Part shown: piece after piece, positions 18,902 through 28,400 of the stretch
Position numbering within the stretch: the first letter of the stretch is position 1
Layout: each line of letters begins with the position of its first letter
Assembly (NCBI RefSeq): GCF_029625295.1
Contig: NZ_CP121112.1
Location: forward strand, 3,038,001 to 3,102,000
From: Flavobacterium gyeonganense
GTDB lineage: Bacteria; Bacteroidota; Bacteroidia; Flavobacteriales; Flavobacteriaceae
DNA length: 64,000 bases
Direction: 5' to 3'
Translations under genes and position numbers: made by a program
Notes under the pieces: model-generated
What the model saw: the letters and a program-made list of their open reading frames with translations, nothing else
What the model was told of the DNA's origin: nothing
Database searches by the model: none

Positions 18902-18932
18902 TTGTGCTGAATTTTTAAATCACATAATTTTG
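18902..18932 (+). promoter_or_regulatory. Promoter of the leucine-rich-repeat gene
   Basis: TTG (18902-18904), a 20-base spacer and TAATTTTG (18925-18932), 25 bases before the ATG at 18958. Confidence 0.6.
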
Positions 18933-18957
18933 CAGCAAACATTGATGCCCCAAATCT

Positions 18958-19599
18958 ATGCGAAAATTTTGTTTTTTGTTTTTACTATTTACATTGTCAA
19001 ATTCAATTTTTGCAGATACGGTTTCTGATAAAGAAAAAGATACGTTGATTAAAATATATCAATCAACAAATGGAGCTGAATGGAAAATAAAATGGGATTT
19101 GACATCATCAGTTTCCACCTGGTTTGGTGTCGAAATTAATAATGGTCAGGTTGTCGGACTTAATTTGGCTGATAATAATTTAAAAGGAGAATTGCCTTCG
19201 GCTATTGGAAATTTACAGCATTTGCAAACACTGGTACTTTTTAACAATGAGATAGAAGGAAATCTGCCGGATTCTGTATATGAAATTTCGACTTTGAAAG
19301 TGCTGCTTTTGAATAATAATAAATTCTCAGGCAACCTGAGTCACAAAATAGGGAGTTTTAATTTTTTAGAAAACCTCAGTTTATTTGATAATAATTTTGA
19401 AGGTGAAGTTCCGAAAGAACTTGAAGACCTTCAAAATTTGTCAGAAATGAATCTTTCATACAATAAATTTAAAGGTTCAGTTTCAAAAAAGCTCACTTTG
19501 CTGGACGCTTTAAATATGACCATGTTAGATGAAAATGGAGATCCTTTTTTACTGGATGTACATGAAGAAAAAGATATTACCAATATTACCGTTAATTAA
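18958..19599 (+). CDS. Secreted leucine-rich-repeat protein
   Basis: A 213-residue exported protein. A signal peptide spans MRKFCFLFLLFTLSNSIFA. The mature N-terminus resembles an LRR N-terminal cap (KDTLIKIYQSTNGAEW). At least four repeats of the plant-specific type (LxxLxLxxNxLxGxLPxxIGxL) follow, for example LNLADNNLKGELPSAIGNL and LFNNEIEGNLPDSVYEIS. No type IX sorting domain is present at the C-terminus, so the final location is unclear. It probably binds a protein or glycan ligand. It has its own promoter and terminator. Confidence 0.85.
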   Translation: MRKFCFLFLLFTLSNSIFADTVSDKEKDTLIKIYQSTNGAEWKIKWDLTSSVSTWFGVEINNGQVVGLNLADNNLKGELPSAIGNLQHLQTLVLFNNEIEGNLPDSVYEISTLKVLLLNNNKFSGNLSHKIGSFNFLENLSLFDNNFEGEVPKELEDLQNLSEMNLSYNKFKGSVSKKLTLLDALNMTMLDENGDPFLLDVHEEKDITNITVN

Positions 19600-19660
19600 T
19601 CGTGCTTATGAATGAATTTTACTCGTGAAAAAAGTTGATTAATCTATTTAGTTAATTGTG

Positions 19661-19690
19661 AAAAAACCGTACTTCGTTACGGTTTTTTTA
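19661..19690 (+). terminator. Terminator after the leucine-rich-repeat gene
   Basis: AAAAAACCGTA (19661-19671) and TACGGTTTTTT (19678-19688) form a perfect 11-bp stem with a CTTCGT loop and a T tail. Confidence 0.85.
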
Positions 19691-19815
19691 TGCTAAAAAA
19701 AGTATAATTTAATATAGGAACAGTAGCATTTTGCTTTTTTTTATAACTTTAAATATTGAATTAAAAAGCAATTTAAACTAACAAAAAATAAATTCTAACC
19801 TTTAATAATAACGTC

Positions 19816-20121
19816 ATGGTAATACATTATCAGGGAAAACAACACGGAAAAAGTACTAAATTCACTATTAGGATAATTGGTAATAACCTTTCAAAAAGCA
19901 GTTCAAACTACCAGATTGATTTGTTGGTAGGAGATAATCAATTGCCATTATTTACTTCTGAAATTCATCAGAGTTTGTCTAATTGCCTGAGAGAGATTTA
20001 TTTGTTCAGAAAACATAACGGAATTACTTTTGAAGAATCGTCTGAAAAAATTGAAACTTTATTGGTTCCTTATGATAAAGTTTTGTACGATTATAATAAG
20101 TTTGCCTTGTTTAGAGCTTAA
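19816..20121 (+). CDS. Hypothetical small protein
   Basis: A 101-residue protein starting MVIHYQGKQHGKSTKF, without signal peptide or membrane helix. It contains NYQIDLLVGDNQLPLF and LREIYLFRKHNGITFEE. No family is recognised. It is flanked by terminators on both sides, so it is a single-gene unit. Confidence 0.55.
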   Translation: MVIHYQGKQHGKSTKFTIRIIGNNLSKSSSNYQIDLLVGDNQLPLFTSEIHQSLSNCLREIYLFRKHNGITFEESSEKIETLLVPYDKVLYDYNKFALFRA

Positions 20122-20142
20122 TTTATTTAGAAATTAAAAAAG

Positions 20143-20179
20143 AAAGGGGCTGTCTCAAAAGTCGAGACAGCCCCTTTTT
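20143..20179. terminator. Strong bidirectional terminator
   Basis: A perfect 14-bp GC-rich stem, AAAGGGGCTGTCTC (20143-20156) and GAGACAGCCCCTTT (20164-20177), with T/A tails on both sides. It lies between the convergent 19816 and 20208 genes and marks the edge of the Rhs locus. Confidence 0.85.
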
Positions 20180-20207
20180 TAGTATGTATAAAGAGATAGA
20201 TTAGATA

Positions 20208-20858
20208 TTATTCAAATACATAATCGTACAATATGTTTTTATCTAACCTAATATCTTTTTTAAGAGGTGTCATAATAAAAATGTATCCTTCATTTTCAAT
20301 CTTATAAAATAACACATTTGCATTCAGACTTTTTAATCCATAGTATTCTATTTTGCTATATATTACTTTTGCGTTTTCACTATTGATTTTTATAGCATAC
20401 TTATTAAAATTAATGCTAAAACTCTTGACAGAGTCATTATCTATTTGATTTTGTATTGCACTGTCACAGAAAAAGTCAATTTTGTTTACCTTGTAATTAT
20501 TTTCAAATACATCGGGGCTTACATTAGTTTCGTATAAACCTTCATTAACAGTATTAAAATAACCAGATGTTGGATAATTATCGGATAGATGATTATTAAA
20601 TTCACAGTTATTCGAAATATTTTTTAATTTAATCAATAGTAAAGAATATTTAGATTCAATTTCAAATTGTGAAATTACAGAATCTTTTCCTGCTGTATAG
20701 CTTCCAATACTAACATACTTCTTTTTAAAAAACGATAAATTTTTTATTTCTATGCTTTTATGGGGAACAAAATTTATTCCGTTCTCACTAATAGTCATTA
20801 TATGCTTTTTGCAGCTCACAAAAAGGATTAATAATAGTATAATATAGAAAAATTTCAT
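20208..20858 (-). CDS. Lipoprotein, candidate immunity protein of the orphan Rhs tip
   Basis: A 216-residue predicted lipoprotein: MKFFYIILLLILFVSC is a clear type II signal peptide with the lipidated Cys at residue 16. The mature protein is beta-rich (KSIEIKNLSFFKKKYVSIGSY, FIMTPLKKDIRLDKN) and of no family I recognise. It starts 32 bases downstream of the orphan toxin tip on the same strand. That is the position of an immunity gene in polymorphic toxin loci; its envelope location would suit a toxin acting in the periplasm or membrane. Function is inferred from position only. Confidence 0.5.
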   Translation of the reverse strand: MKFFYIILLLILFVSCKKHIMTISENGINFVPHKSIEIKNLSFFKKKYVSIGSYTAGKDSVISQFEIESKYSLLLIKLKNISNNCEFNNHLSDNYPTSGYFNTVNEGLYETNVSPDVFENNYKVNKIDFFCDSAIQNQIDNDSVKSFSINFNKYAIKINSENAKVIYSKIEYYGLKSLNANVLFYKIENEGYIFIMTPLKKDIRLDKNILYDYVFE

Positions 20859-20890
20859 AGTTATTATAATGTGAAGTTTAATATTCTAAA

Positions 20891-21786
20891 TTAATAGGCA
20901 AGAATAGGAAGTATCATTGATTCTCCTACTGATTCTTCCATAATAATAGGCGCTGTTTCTGGTTGCACAAACATAACAATAATTTTAGTTAATAGTATAA
21001 GTGTGTGTTCTCCAGGTCTAAAAGCTGCATCGAAACCTGCACTTCTTCCATTTTTACCCCTAAAGTTGTAATGATAACCTATTCCATCTTTACCGAAACT
21101 GACTCCTTGCGAAACATGATCATCTGAAGGTCCCATAACTCTTAGCCTATAATCCTTTGGTATGTAATTTAAATTATATCTTCCAAAATTAATTTGATAA
21201 TTCCTTCCCTCATCTTTACCATTAAAAAAAGTATCATTTATATCAAACATCTTTTGATTACCAATTCTTAAAGACACATAAGTCTTTAACTTAAATTGAT
21301 CACCTAAGTTGGAGTTCCATTGTCCCTTTTTACCTGTTTGATGGGTTGATGTGTAAGACACATATTGACTCAAATCTACATAACTACTCAAATTAGGTGG
21401 TGGCCCGTCTCCTCGTCCAAAACCGAAAAACTTACCTATATCTCTCCCAAGGGACTCTATATTACGTCCTACAAAATTAGCTGCATCCTGAACATTTCTG
21501 CCTACAAATCTGCCAGCCTCTCCTGCATTTCTTCTAAACCATTCTGCGTTTTACCATCTTTAAAAAAGTTGGAAACTGAACCTATAAAGCTTCCGCCCAT
21601 TTGTTGGTGTGTCGTTTGGTCCCTGGTTATTTTTTGGACAAAAATCGTAATTCGAAAAATTCCGAGCTATTTGGTTTGCAATCCGTGCCTGCATAGGAAC
21701 GCGCTATTGTTGCCAACTTGTAAGAACCTATGAATTAAAGGATCACATAACCTTACATTCATGTTAATCAAACCTACACTCTGCAA
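20891..21786 (-). pseudogene. Orphan Rhs C-terminal toxin tip with degenerate core
   Basis: Read on the minus strand, this begins with a copy of the Rhs core (LQSVGLINMN, then DPLIHRFLQV) matching the large Rhs gene. It then loses the core's end and has several one-base frame breaks (about 21545-21720). The linker NAEWFRRNAGEAGRFVG to GRGDGPPPNLS then continues in one open frame. After SSYVDL it diverges completely from the main Rhs protein into about 160 unrelated residues ending in a hydrophobic stretch (HTLILLTKIIVMFVQPE). No catalytic motif is recognised. It has no upstream start, so it looks like a displaced silent tip that could be swapped onto the intact Rhs gene. Confidence 0.75.
21374..21572. 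repeat. Direct repeat shared with the main Rhs gene, copy A
   Basis: About 199 bases nearly identical to 23077-23277, encoding the linker FFKDG...NAGEAG...VGRNIESLGRDIGKFFGFGRGDGPPPNLS. It lies directly upstream of the point where the orphan tip diverges and is in the same orientation as copy B, so recombination between the copies would exchange tips. Confidence 0.85.
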
Positions 21787-21801
21787 AGGGCATACAAAAA
21801 A

Positions 21802-22488
21802 TTAATCACAAATTAATTTAGATATTTTTATTTTTAACAATTTTTTGTCTTGTTTATTTAATTCAATCTGTTTCAGAAACAAATCTCGATTATCAATTTC
21901 ATTTTCTAGATCTGTAATCCATTGTGTCAGCTCAACACCGCACGCTTGAAAATGTTCTTTATCCCAATCCTTTTTTTTTATGATACTTAGAATCTCTTGG
22001 GCTTTAGAAGTGTTATAATGTAATGTTATTTCCATTTTTATTTGCAAAAATTCTGCTTGAAAATAAGAATTTGGAGAAATACTGAAGCGCTTAGATTGGG
22101 AGTAATTATCTATTAATGAAATCATATCTTCAACTAAAATGTTGTCATCTAATAAAAAAGGACATTCTTTTTTTATAATTTCAACAGCTTCTTCAAAAAG
22201 AAATGTATGATTTGTGTATGGAATGTCAAACTGAAAATTTCTACTATTATAAAATTGTTGCAAAACTACAGGTATCTTTAGGCACTCTTTTATATTTTCT
22301 TTCCATAGTGGATAAAGGACTAAATAAGGTCTATATTCATTGGTTCTGGGTAAATTTATTAGCTCAATCCCAAAAACTAAGGATCCAGCGATCTTATAAA
22401 ATTTATTCTGAGAATACATTTTAAGTTCTTTAAAAGAATTCAACCAGTCGTAATTAACTGCATTTTTTGTTGTTTTGTCTACTTTCAT
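21802..22488 (-). CDS. Candidate immunity protein for the main Rhs toxin
   Basis: A 228-residue soluble protein with no signal peptide (starts MKVDKTTKNAVNYDWL), rich in Lys, Ile and Glu, with a helical Lys-rich C-terminus. No family is recognised. Its ATG lies 6 bases after the stop of the large Rhs gene on the same strand, the standard place for a cognate immunity gene. A cytoplasmic immunity protein is consistent with the nuclease-like tip of that toxin. The assignment is by position. Confidence 0.55.
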   Translation of the reverse strand: MKVDKTTKNAVNYDWLNSFKELKMYSQNKFYKIAGSLVFGIELINLPRTNEYRPYLVLYPLWKENIKECLKIPVVLQQFYNSRNFQFDIPYTNHTFLFEEAVEIIKKECPFLLDDNILVEDMISLIDNYSQSKRFSISPNSYFQAEFLQIKMEITLHYNTSKAQEILSIIKKKDWDKEHFQACGVELTQWITDLENEIDNRDLFLKQIELNKQDKKLLKIKISKLICD

Positions 22489-22494
22489 GTCTAT

Positions 22495-25400
22495 CTATGG
22501 TCTTACTATATAAATTGTTGCTCCATAAAAACTATTTGTGTATTTTTCATATTGAGCTTTATTCATTAAAGCTTTTCCAAATTTGAAATCGTAAATTACT
22601 CCATTTGCTTCATCATACACATCTAGAAAACCTTTACCTGCTTTACCATCAAAATAATGATTATAACTTAGGCCTCTACTTCCATATCTACTTTCGTAGC
22701 GCTTTAATAAATTAATAGCATAAGTATGTTTTGCAGTTCCAGCAGCTCCCCCTAGTTTTCCAATTGCTATTTCTGCTTTTTGTGCCGCTCTTGTTACTAA
22801 AATATTGTTACGTATTTTATTAACGAATGAATATATTCCTTTAGCTCCCAATTTCTCAGCACCAACTTCCGCTCCCCCAGGCGACAAAAAGGTAATAGCC
22901 ATAGCAGTATAATAACCTGCTTTTTGATCATCTGTAGGTCTTATGCCTAAGTAGTCTGTGCCTCCAAGGGAATCAAATATATGGCTAAAACCGGGTGATA
23001 TTGTATCAAAACCATCAATCACCGTTTGGATAGCCATTTTTCCAAACCCCTGTCCGAAATTAGTCGCAGTATTTAGATCTACATAATTACTCAAATTAGG
23101 TGGTGGTCCATCTCCTCGTCCAAAACCGAAAAACTTACCTATATCTCTTCCAAGGGACTCTATGTTTCGTCCTACAAAATTAGCTGCATTCTGAACATTT
23201 TTGCCTACAACTTGTCCAGCCTCTCCTGCATTTCTTCTAAACCATGCTGCATTTCTTCCATCTTTAAAGAAATTGGCAATAGACGAAATGATATTTCCAC
23301 CTATTTGTTGTTGCGTATCACTTGGTCCATTATTCTCATTAATTTTAGGAGGATTATTGTTTGGACAGAAATCACAATTTGCAAAATTCCCACTAGGATC
23401 CGTATACAATAACGGATTATTCAATACATAACCATACTGATTATAGTTCTGCTTATTAGTAGGATCCTGTATATAATTATCAACCTGTAAAAACCGGTGT
23501 AATAAAGGATCATACAGTCTGGCATTCATATTGATAAGCCCAACACTTTGCAGATGTTCATGACCTGTATAACCTCTGTCAAGAACAGTTAATCCGTTAA
23601 GAGTATTACCCGCTCCGTCCTGTACTTTTATAAGGTCGCCCCAGGCATCAAATAATCTTTTTTCTACAACCGTACCGGCATCATTGGTGATGGCCAAAAT
23701 GGTTCCCTGATAATCACGGTGTAAATATAAATAATTTGCAGGGTTTATACCATCACTTTTTACGGCAATAGGAGCAGTGTAGCCATCACCTCCAATATAG
23801 GTTACAAATTCTATAGCACCAGTGGTGATGTTTTGTTTAACTTCCATACTGCCGTCAGCAGCATAATGTTTACGTAATGGTCTTAATTCTTTGTCTTCCA
23901 AACCGCCGTAATACATGGTACTACGCTGGTTGTCGTCATTGTAAGTAAAACTAATTTTCTCAATTCCAGTTTCCTCAATCTGGATAGGGCTTTTAAAGGC
24001 GTTATACGTAATATTCAATTTGCGTTCAGTTGTAGGGGCATTGCTGGTTTTACGGATTTGCACATCATCAAACCAGACATTGCCTTGTCCGTTATTGTCC
24101 AGGCGAATATTTATTTTTTTAATATTTGCAGGAACAAGAACTGTTTTTTCTATTTTAGTCCATTGGTTTGTTGGTACTGTTGATTTTGTATCTATTGCAG
24201 TAAAATAACCGGTTTCCTGGTTCGTATTCATAAATAAAAAAATCTCAGCAGACGGACTGTCACCACGTACCCAAACCGAATAAGTATATTCAGTAGGCTG
24301 AGCATTATCAATAGCAATCCACTTATCTGCATGAACGTATTGTTCCGTTGTGGAAGTATTAGTTAATTTCAGGGAAGTTTTACTTTCATGGGCATTTGTG
24401 TCGTCATAATTATAAAAAACAGTACCGGGATATCTTGAAGCTCCCCATCCGGTTTTATTTTCCATATTATCATTATACAGACCTTCTCTGTTTGCATAAT
24501 ATGATATCGCTTCGGGGCTTAACGTGATGGCTGTATTCTGGTATTTTTTGTTCGGATCATAATCGTAAGTGCCCAGATTATTGCTAGTTATTTTTCCTGA
24601 AGCATCATAAGTTTGAGTTTCCTGAACGCCGTATTTGTTCGTAAATTCTTTTAATCGGCCCAGTTCGTCATAGTCAAAATCCTCTGTATAATTGCCAAAT
24701 GCGCTATTAATACGCTGGTCCAGATTGTCTGTATTTTTATCAAATTTAGTGGTAAGCGTGAGGATATTGCCTATTGGTTGTGTGGTTTTATCATGCTGTA
24801 TTTTAGATAAATAACCGTCTGTATCATAAGTGTTGGTCATTTTAATGCCATTTCCTGTGATGCTCTCAAGTAGCTGTCCCTTAGCGCTAACGGTATTGAC
24901 CTGCCATAATACTTTGTTGTTTATATCAAGAATCTGATACAAAGCACCATTTTTATAAACGTTTTTAGTAACGACAGTACTGCTTTTTCCACCGGCCTCG
25001 GCAGTTTTTGTTTCGGTAATAACCCTTCCCAAGCCATCATAATCAAGATCTCGGGTAAATTTATAAGAACCGGTTTTTTGTTCTGTAATAGAGGTTGGAC
25101 GTTTAAATGTAGCATCATAAATGATAGAAGTCAAAATATCATTTGCCCCGGAAGGCTCATTTAAATCTTTGTAGCTTATGTTCAACGGTAACTTTGCACC
25201 ATCATACGTATAAGTGGTTTCACTGTTGGTACCCGCTCCTGTCGTTGTTTTTTTAGTAATTCTTCCGCTTGGATCACGGGTAATGGTCGTTTTTACATTG
25301 CCATTTTGGGAGGTTTCTTCTTCAAGTTCTCCCCAGTCATTGTGTTTATATTTGAATGTACCTGCCGAAGGGTCAATAAGGGCAGTTTTTTGACCCCAGC

Positions 25401-28400
25401 CATTCTGCTCCATATCGATACTGATGCCATTATAACGGGTCTGTTTTAAATTACCGTTGGCAAAGTACGAATAATTAATAGTTCCGCCCAGTGTTTCGTC
25501 AGTAGAAATTACATTACCCACTGCGTTTTTAGTGATGGTTTTGGTTTTTAAGCCATCGGTAACAGTAGATACAAGTCCTGGTGGATAATTGGCAGTTGTT
25601 GTTCTTTGATTAAACAGTTTTGTTTCTGTTGGCCTGCCGTACATATCAAACTTGGTTTCATTCCATTGGGTAGGAGTGGATCCAAAGTAGGGTTCACTGG
25701 TTTTATAAATGCGATCATAGATATCATATAAATAGGATACATAAGAAAAAACGCCATTGATATCTTTTACTCCGGATTTTGTTTTTCGTCCAAGATCGTC
25801 AAATATTTGTACGGAAGCGCTGCCATCTGTTGCATTTGTTGTAACTGTGGTTGTTGATCTGATTTGAGGATTAAAGGATTGGGTATAAGATGTCGTGATT
25901 GTTAAGTTTAACTGATCGTCTTTTACGGTTAAAGGTTTAAACCACGAATCATAGGTATAAGAGGTGGAAAATCCGTTGGTATCCGTCTCTTTTTTTAGTA
26001 ACCCGTTATTGATATCATATTCAAAAGTAGAAAACAACAAATCATTATCCGTTATTTTGGTTACAAAGCGTCCGGATGCATCATATTCGTATTGGGTAGT
26101 TCTGGGCTGTAAAGGAAGTGGTGCCGTAAGGGTCTTTTTGATAACATTTCCAAAGGAATCATAATCATTATGCTCCTTTATGGTAGCTGTTCCTGTTCCG
26201 CTTTTATCAATGTCCGAAAGTAACTGGTTAGAATTGTAAGTATAAACTTCAGTACTGCTCATATCAGGAGCACCGGTAACGCTGACACTCTGAGTTTTTT
26301 GAGAAGGCCTTCCTAATATATAAAGCGGACTTGTAATCGGCTCCTGATAATCTATCGTGGTGGTAGAATTCTGGGTATCTGCTGATCCCTGAGTAACACT
26401 GGTAATGCTTTTGATATTATTATAAGAATCAAAAGTATTAGTAGTAATAACACTTGTGTTATCTAAACCATTATATTGTATAATACCTGTGTTTTGTAAT
26501 TTAAAAACTTTATTTTCCTGCAATGCATTCTCCGCGGTTGAGGGTGTATAGGATAAATTGGTTTTAGAAGTAAAGCTAGATGGTGAAAAATTACTATAGG
26601 GATAAGTTAAATATGGCACTACATAACTTTCAGTTGTTGCACCTCTCAATTTTACATCTTTAACGATAACAGAGCTCATAATGCTGCTGCTGTCATCATG
26701 CCAGTTAGTTTCCATAATAGATCGGAACCCCATAAAACCTAAGCCTTCCAGATGAGTTACAGGGCCATAATAACCATATAGTTTCTTTTTAGAAACAGTC
26801 CCGCTCTTTTTTTCTAATTTGGTGACAATATGAGAATTCGGTGAAGTTACTAAATCAAAATAAGGATAACTTTCGGTTGCTTTACTAGATTTATAAATAG
26901 AATAATAATCATTTTCATAAATTTCATCTAATGGCTGATATGTGATAAATTCCTGTACACCATTGCCGGTTGTAATTGTGCTTAATAATTCTTTTGAAGT
27001 ATCTTTTGTAGAACTAAAAAAATGTAATTTATTTTTATTTATAAACGCAATTTCAAATCGTGGAAGTTGTTGCTCGCTGGAGGGCAAATAAATAGGCAAC
27101 GCATAGATGTCAATGTTCGGTTGTTCTGAACTAATTGCAGTTTTTGTAATATAGGTATTGGGTGCAATTTCCGTATAGGTGCTGACTTGAATAGTTCCAC
27201 TAAGGGGAAAAGTTTTTCTTGTGTTTTTTACTATTGTTAAATCACTTTTTCCATCATTATCATAATCAGTTGCAAAATAATTGTAGCTATTATTGGAGTT
27301 ATTAGTGGTAAATGGTGCATAATTAGGCAATTCTTCTATGGTATATCCATTATCTTTATAATCAGCAATTCCTTTTGATGGAAATCTGGACCACCAATTA
27401 GCAGTGCCTGGGTTTGGTATTAAAAAATCAGATTTTCCGTCTCCATTAAAATCTCCTATAACAATTGGCACGTCAAGTCTTATACTTGAATTTATCGTTT
27501 TAGATATTTCGACAAAAGTATTATTTTCAGTTAGGGTATAAACTTTTAATACACCAGTCTCAAATATAAAAATATCTGATTTTCCGTCTCCATTAAAATC
27601 GGCTACATAACATTTGCTGCTTGGGGTAATTGGTAAAATTCCTGACGGATTAACAAAATTGACGGTTGTTCTTCTGTCTAGGTTGACAAAATAAGATTTA
27701 CCTCCAGTATACGTTTGTGAAGAAGTGACAGAACAATTAGTATATATATAATAATTAAATGTTTTTTCAATGGCTACAATGTCTGTTAAACCATCCCCAT
27801 TGAAATCTCCGCTTAAAAAAGATTTAGGAATATCTGCTTCTACATATCCATCTTTATAAGTAGTTGCAGAAGCACTTAATTCAGAGTTCAGTAAATTGCT
27901 CGATTGCGTTCTATTCAGAGGTTCTGTACCCGAGCATGGATAAATATAATGGCGGGTAAATTTTGGAAAATTATACTGTTTTTCATCCTGTGGATAGATT
28001 AAAGTGCTGCCCGAGGTAGCGTAGGTAGAAAATTTTGTCAGATTTGTAGTTGGATTTGTTTTTACAACCGTCCATCCTTTACTGTACCAATATTTATTAT
28101 TCGATGTCAAAAAGGAAACCGCAAAAATTTCCTCAAAACTGCCAGAATCTAATGGGATTCCATAATTAGGGAATGTCTGAGCCCCTGTGTTAGGGCTAAT
28201 ACCTGTAAAAAGCCAATATTTCTTTTTAGCATCAGATCCTGTAGTAGGATATAAAATAAAATCCATAGAACCGTCTCCGTCAAAATCTCCGGATACTGTA
28301 GAACCATTTATTGAAGAAACGTTGTTAACGTCTATAGTATTTGGATTAGGAATATAATTTATAATACTTTCGGTAGTATTGTAGCGAAAAACAGTGGGGT

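Noticed and set aside
20143..20179. GGGGCTGTCTC inverted repeat as an insertion-sequence end
   Set aside because: No transposase, no second end and no target duplication; it works as a simple bidirectional terminator between convergent genes.
21365..21733. Plus-strand open frame opposite the orphan Rhs tip
   Set aside because: It is the complement of the conserved linker and core; a similar plus-strand frame appears opposite the same sequence at 23201, as expected of a shadow frame.
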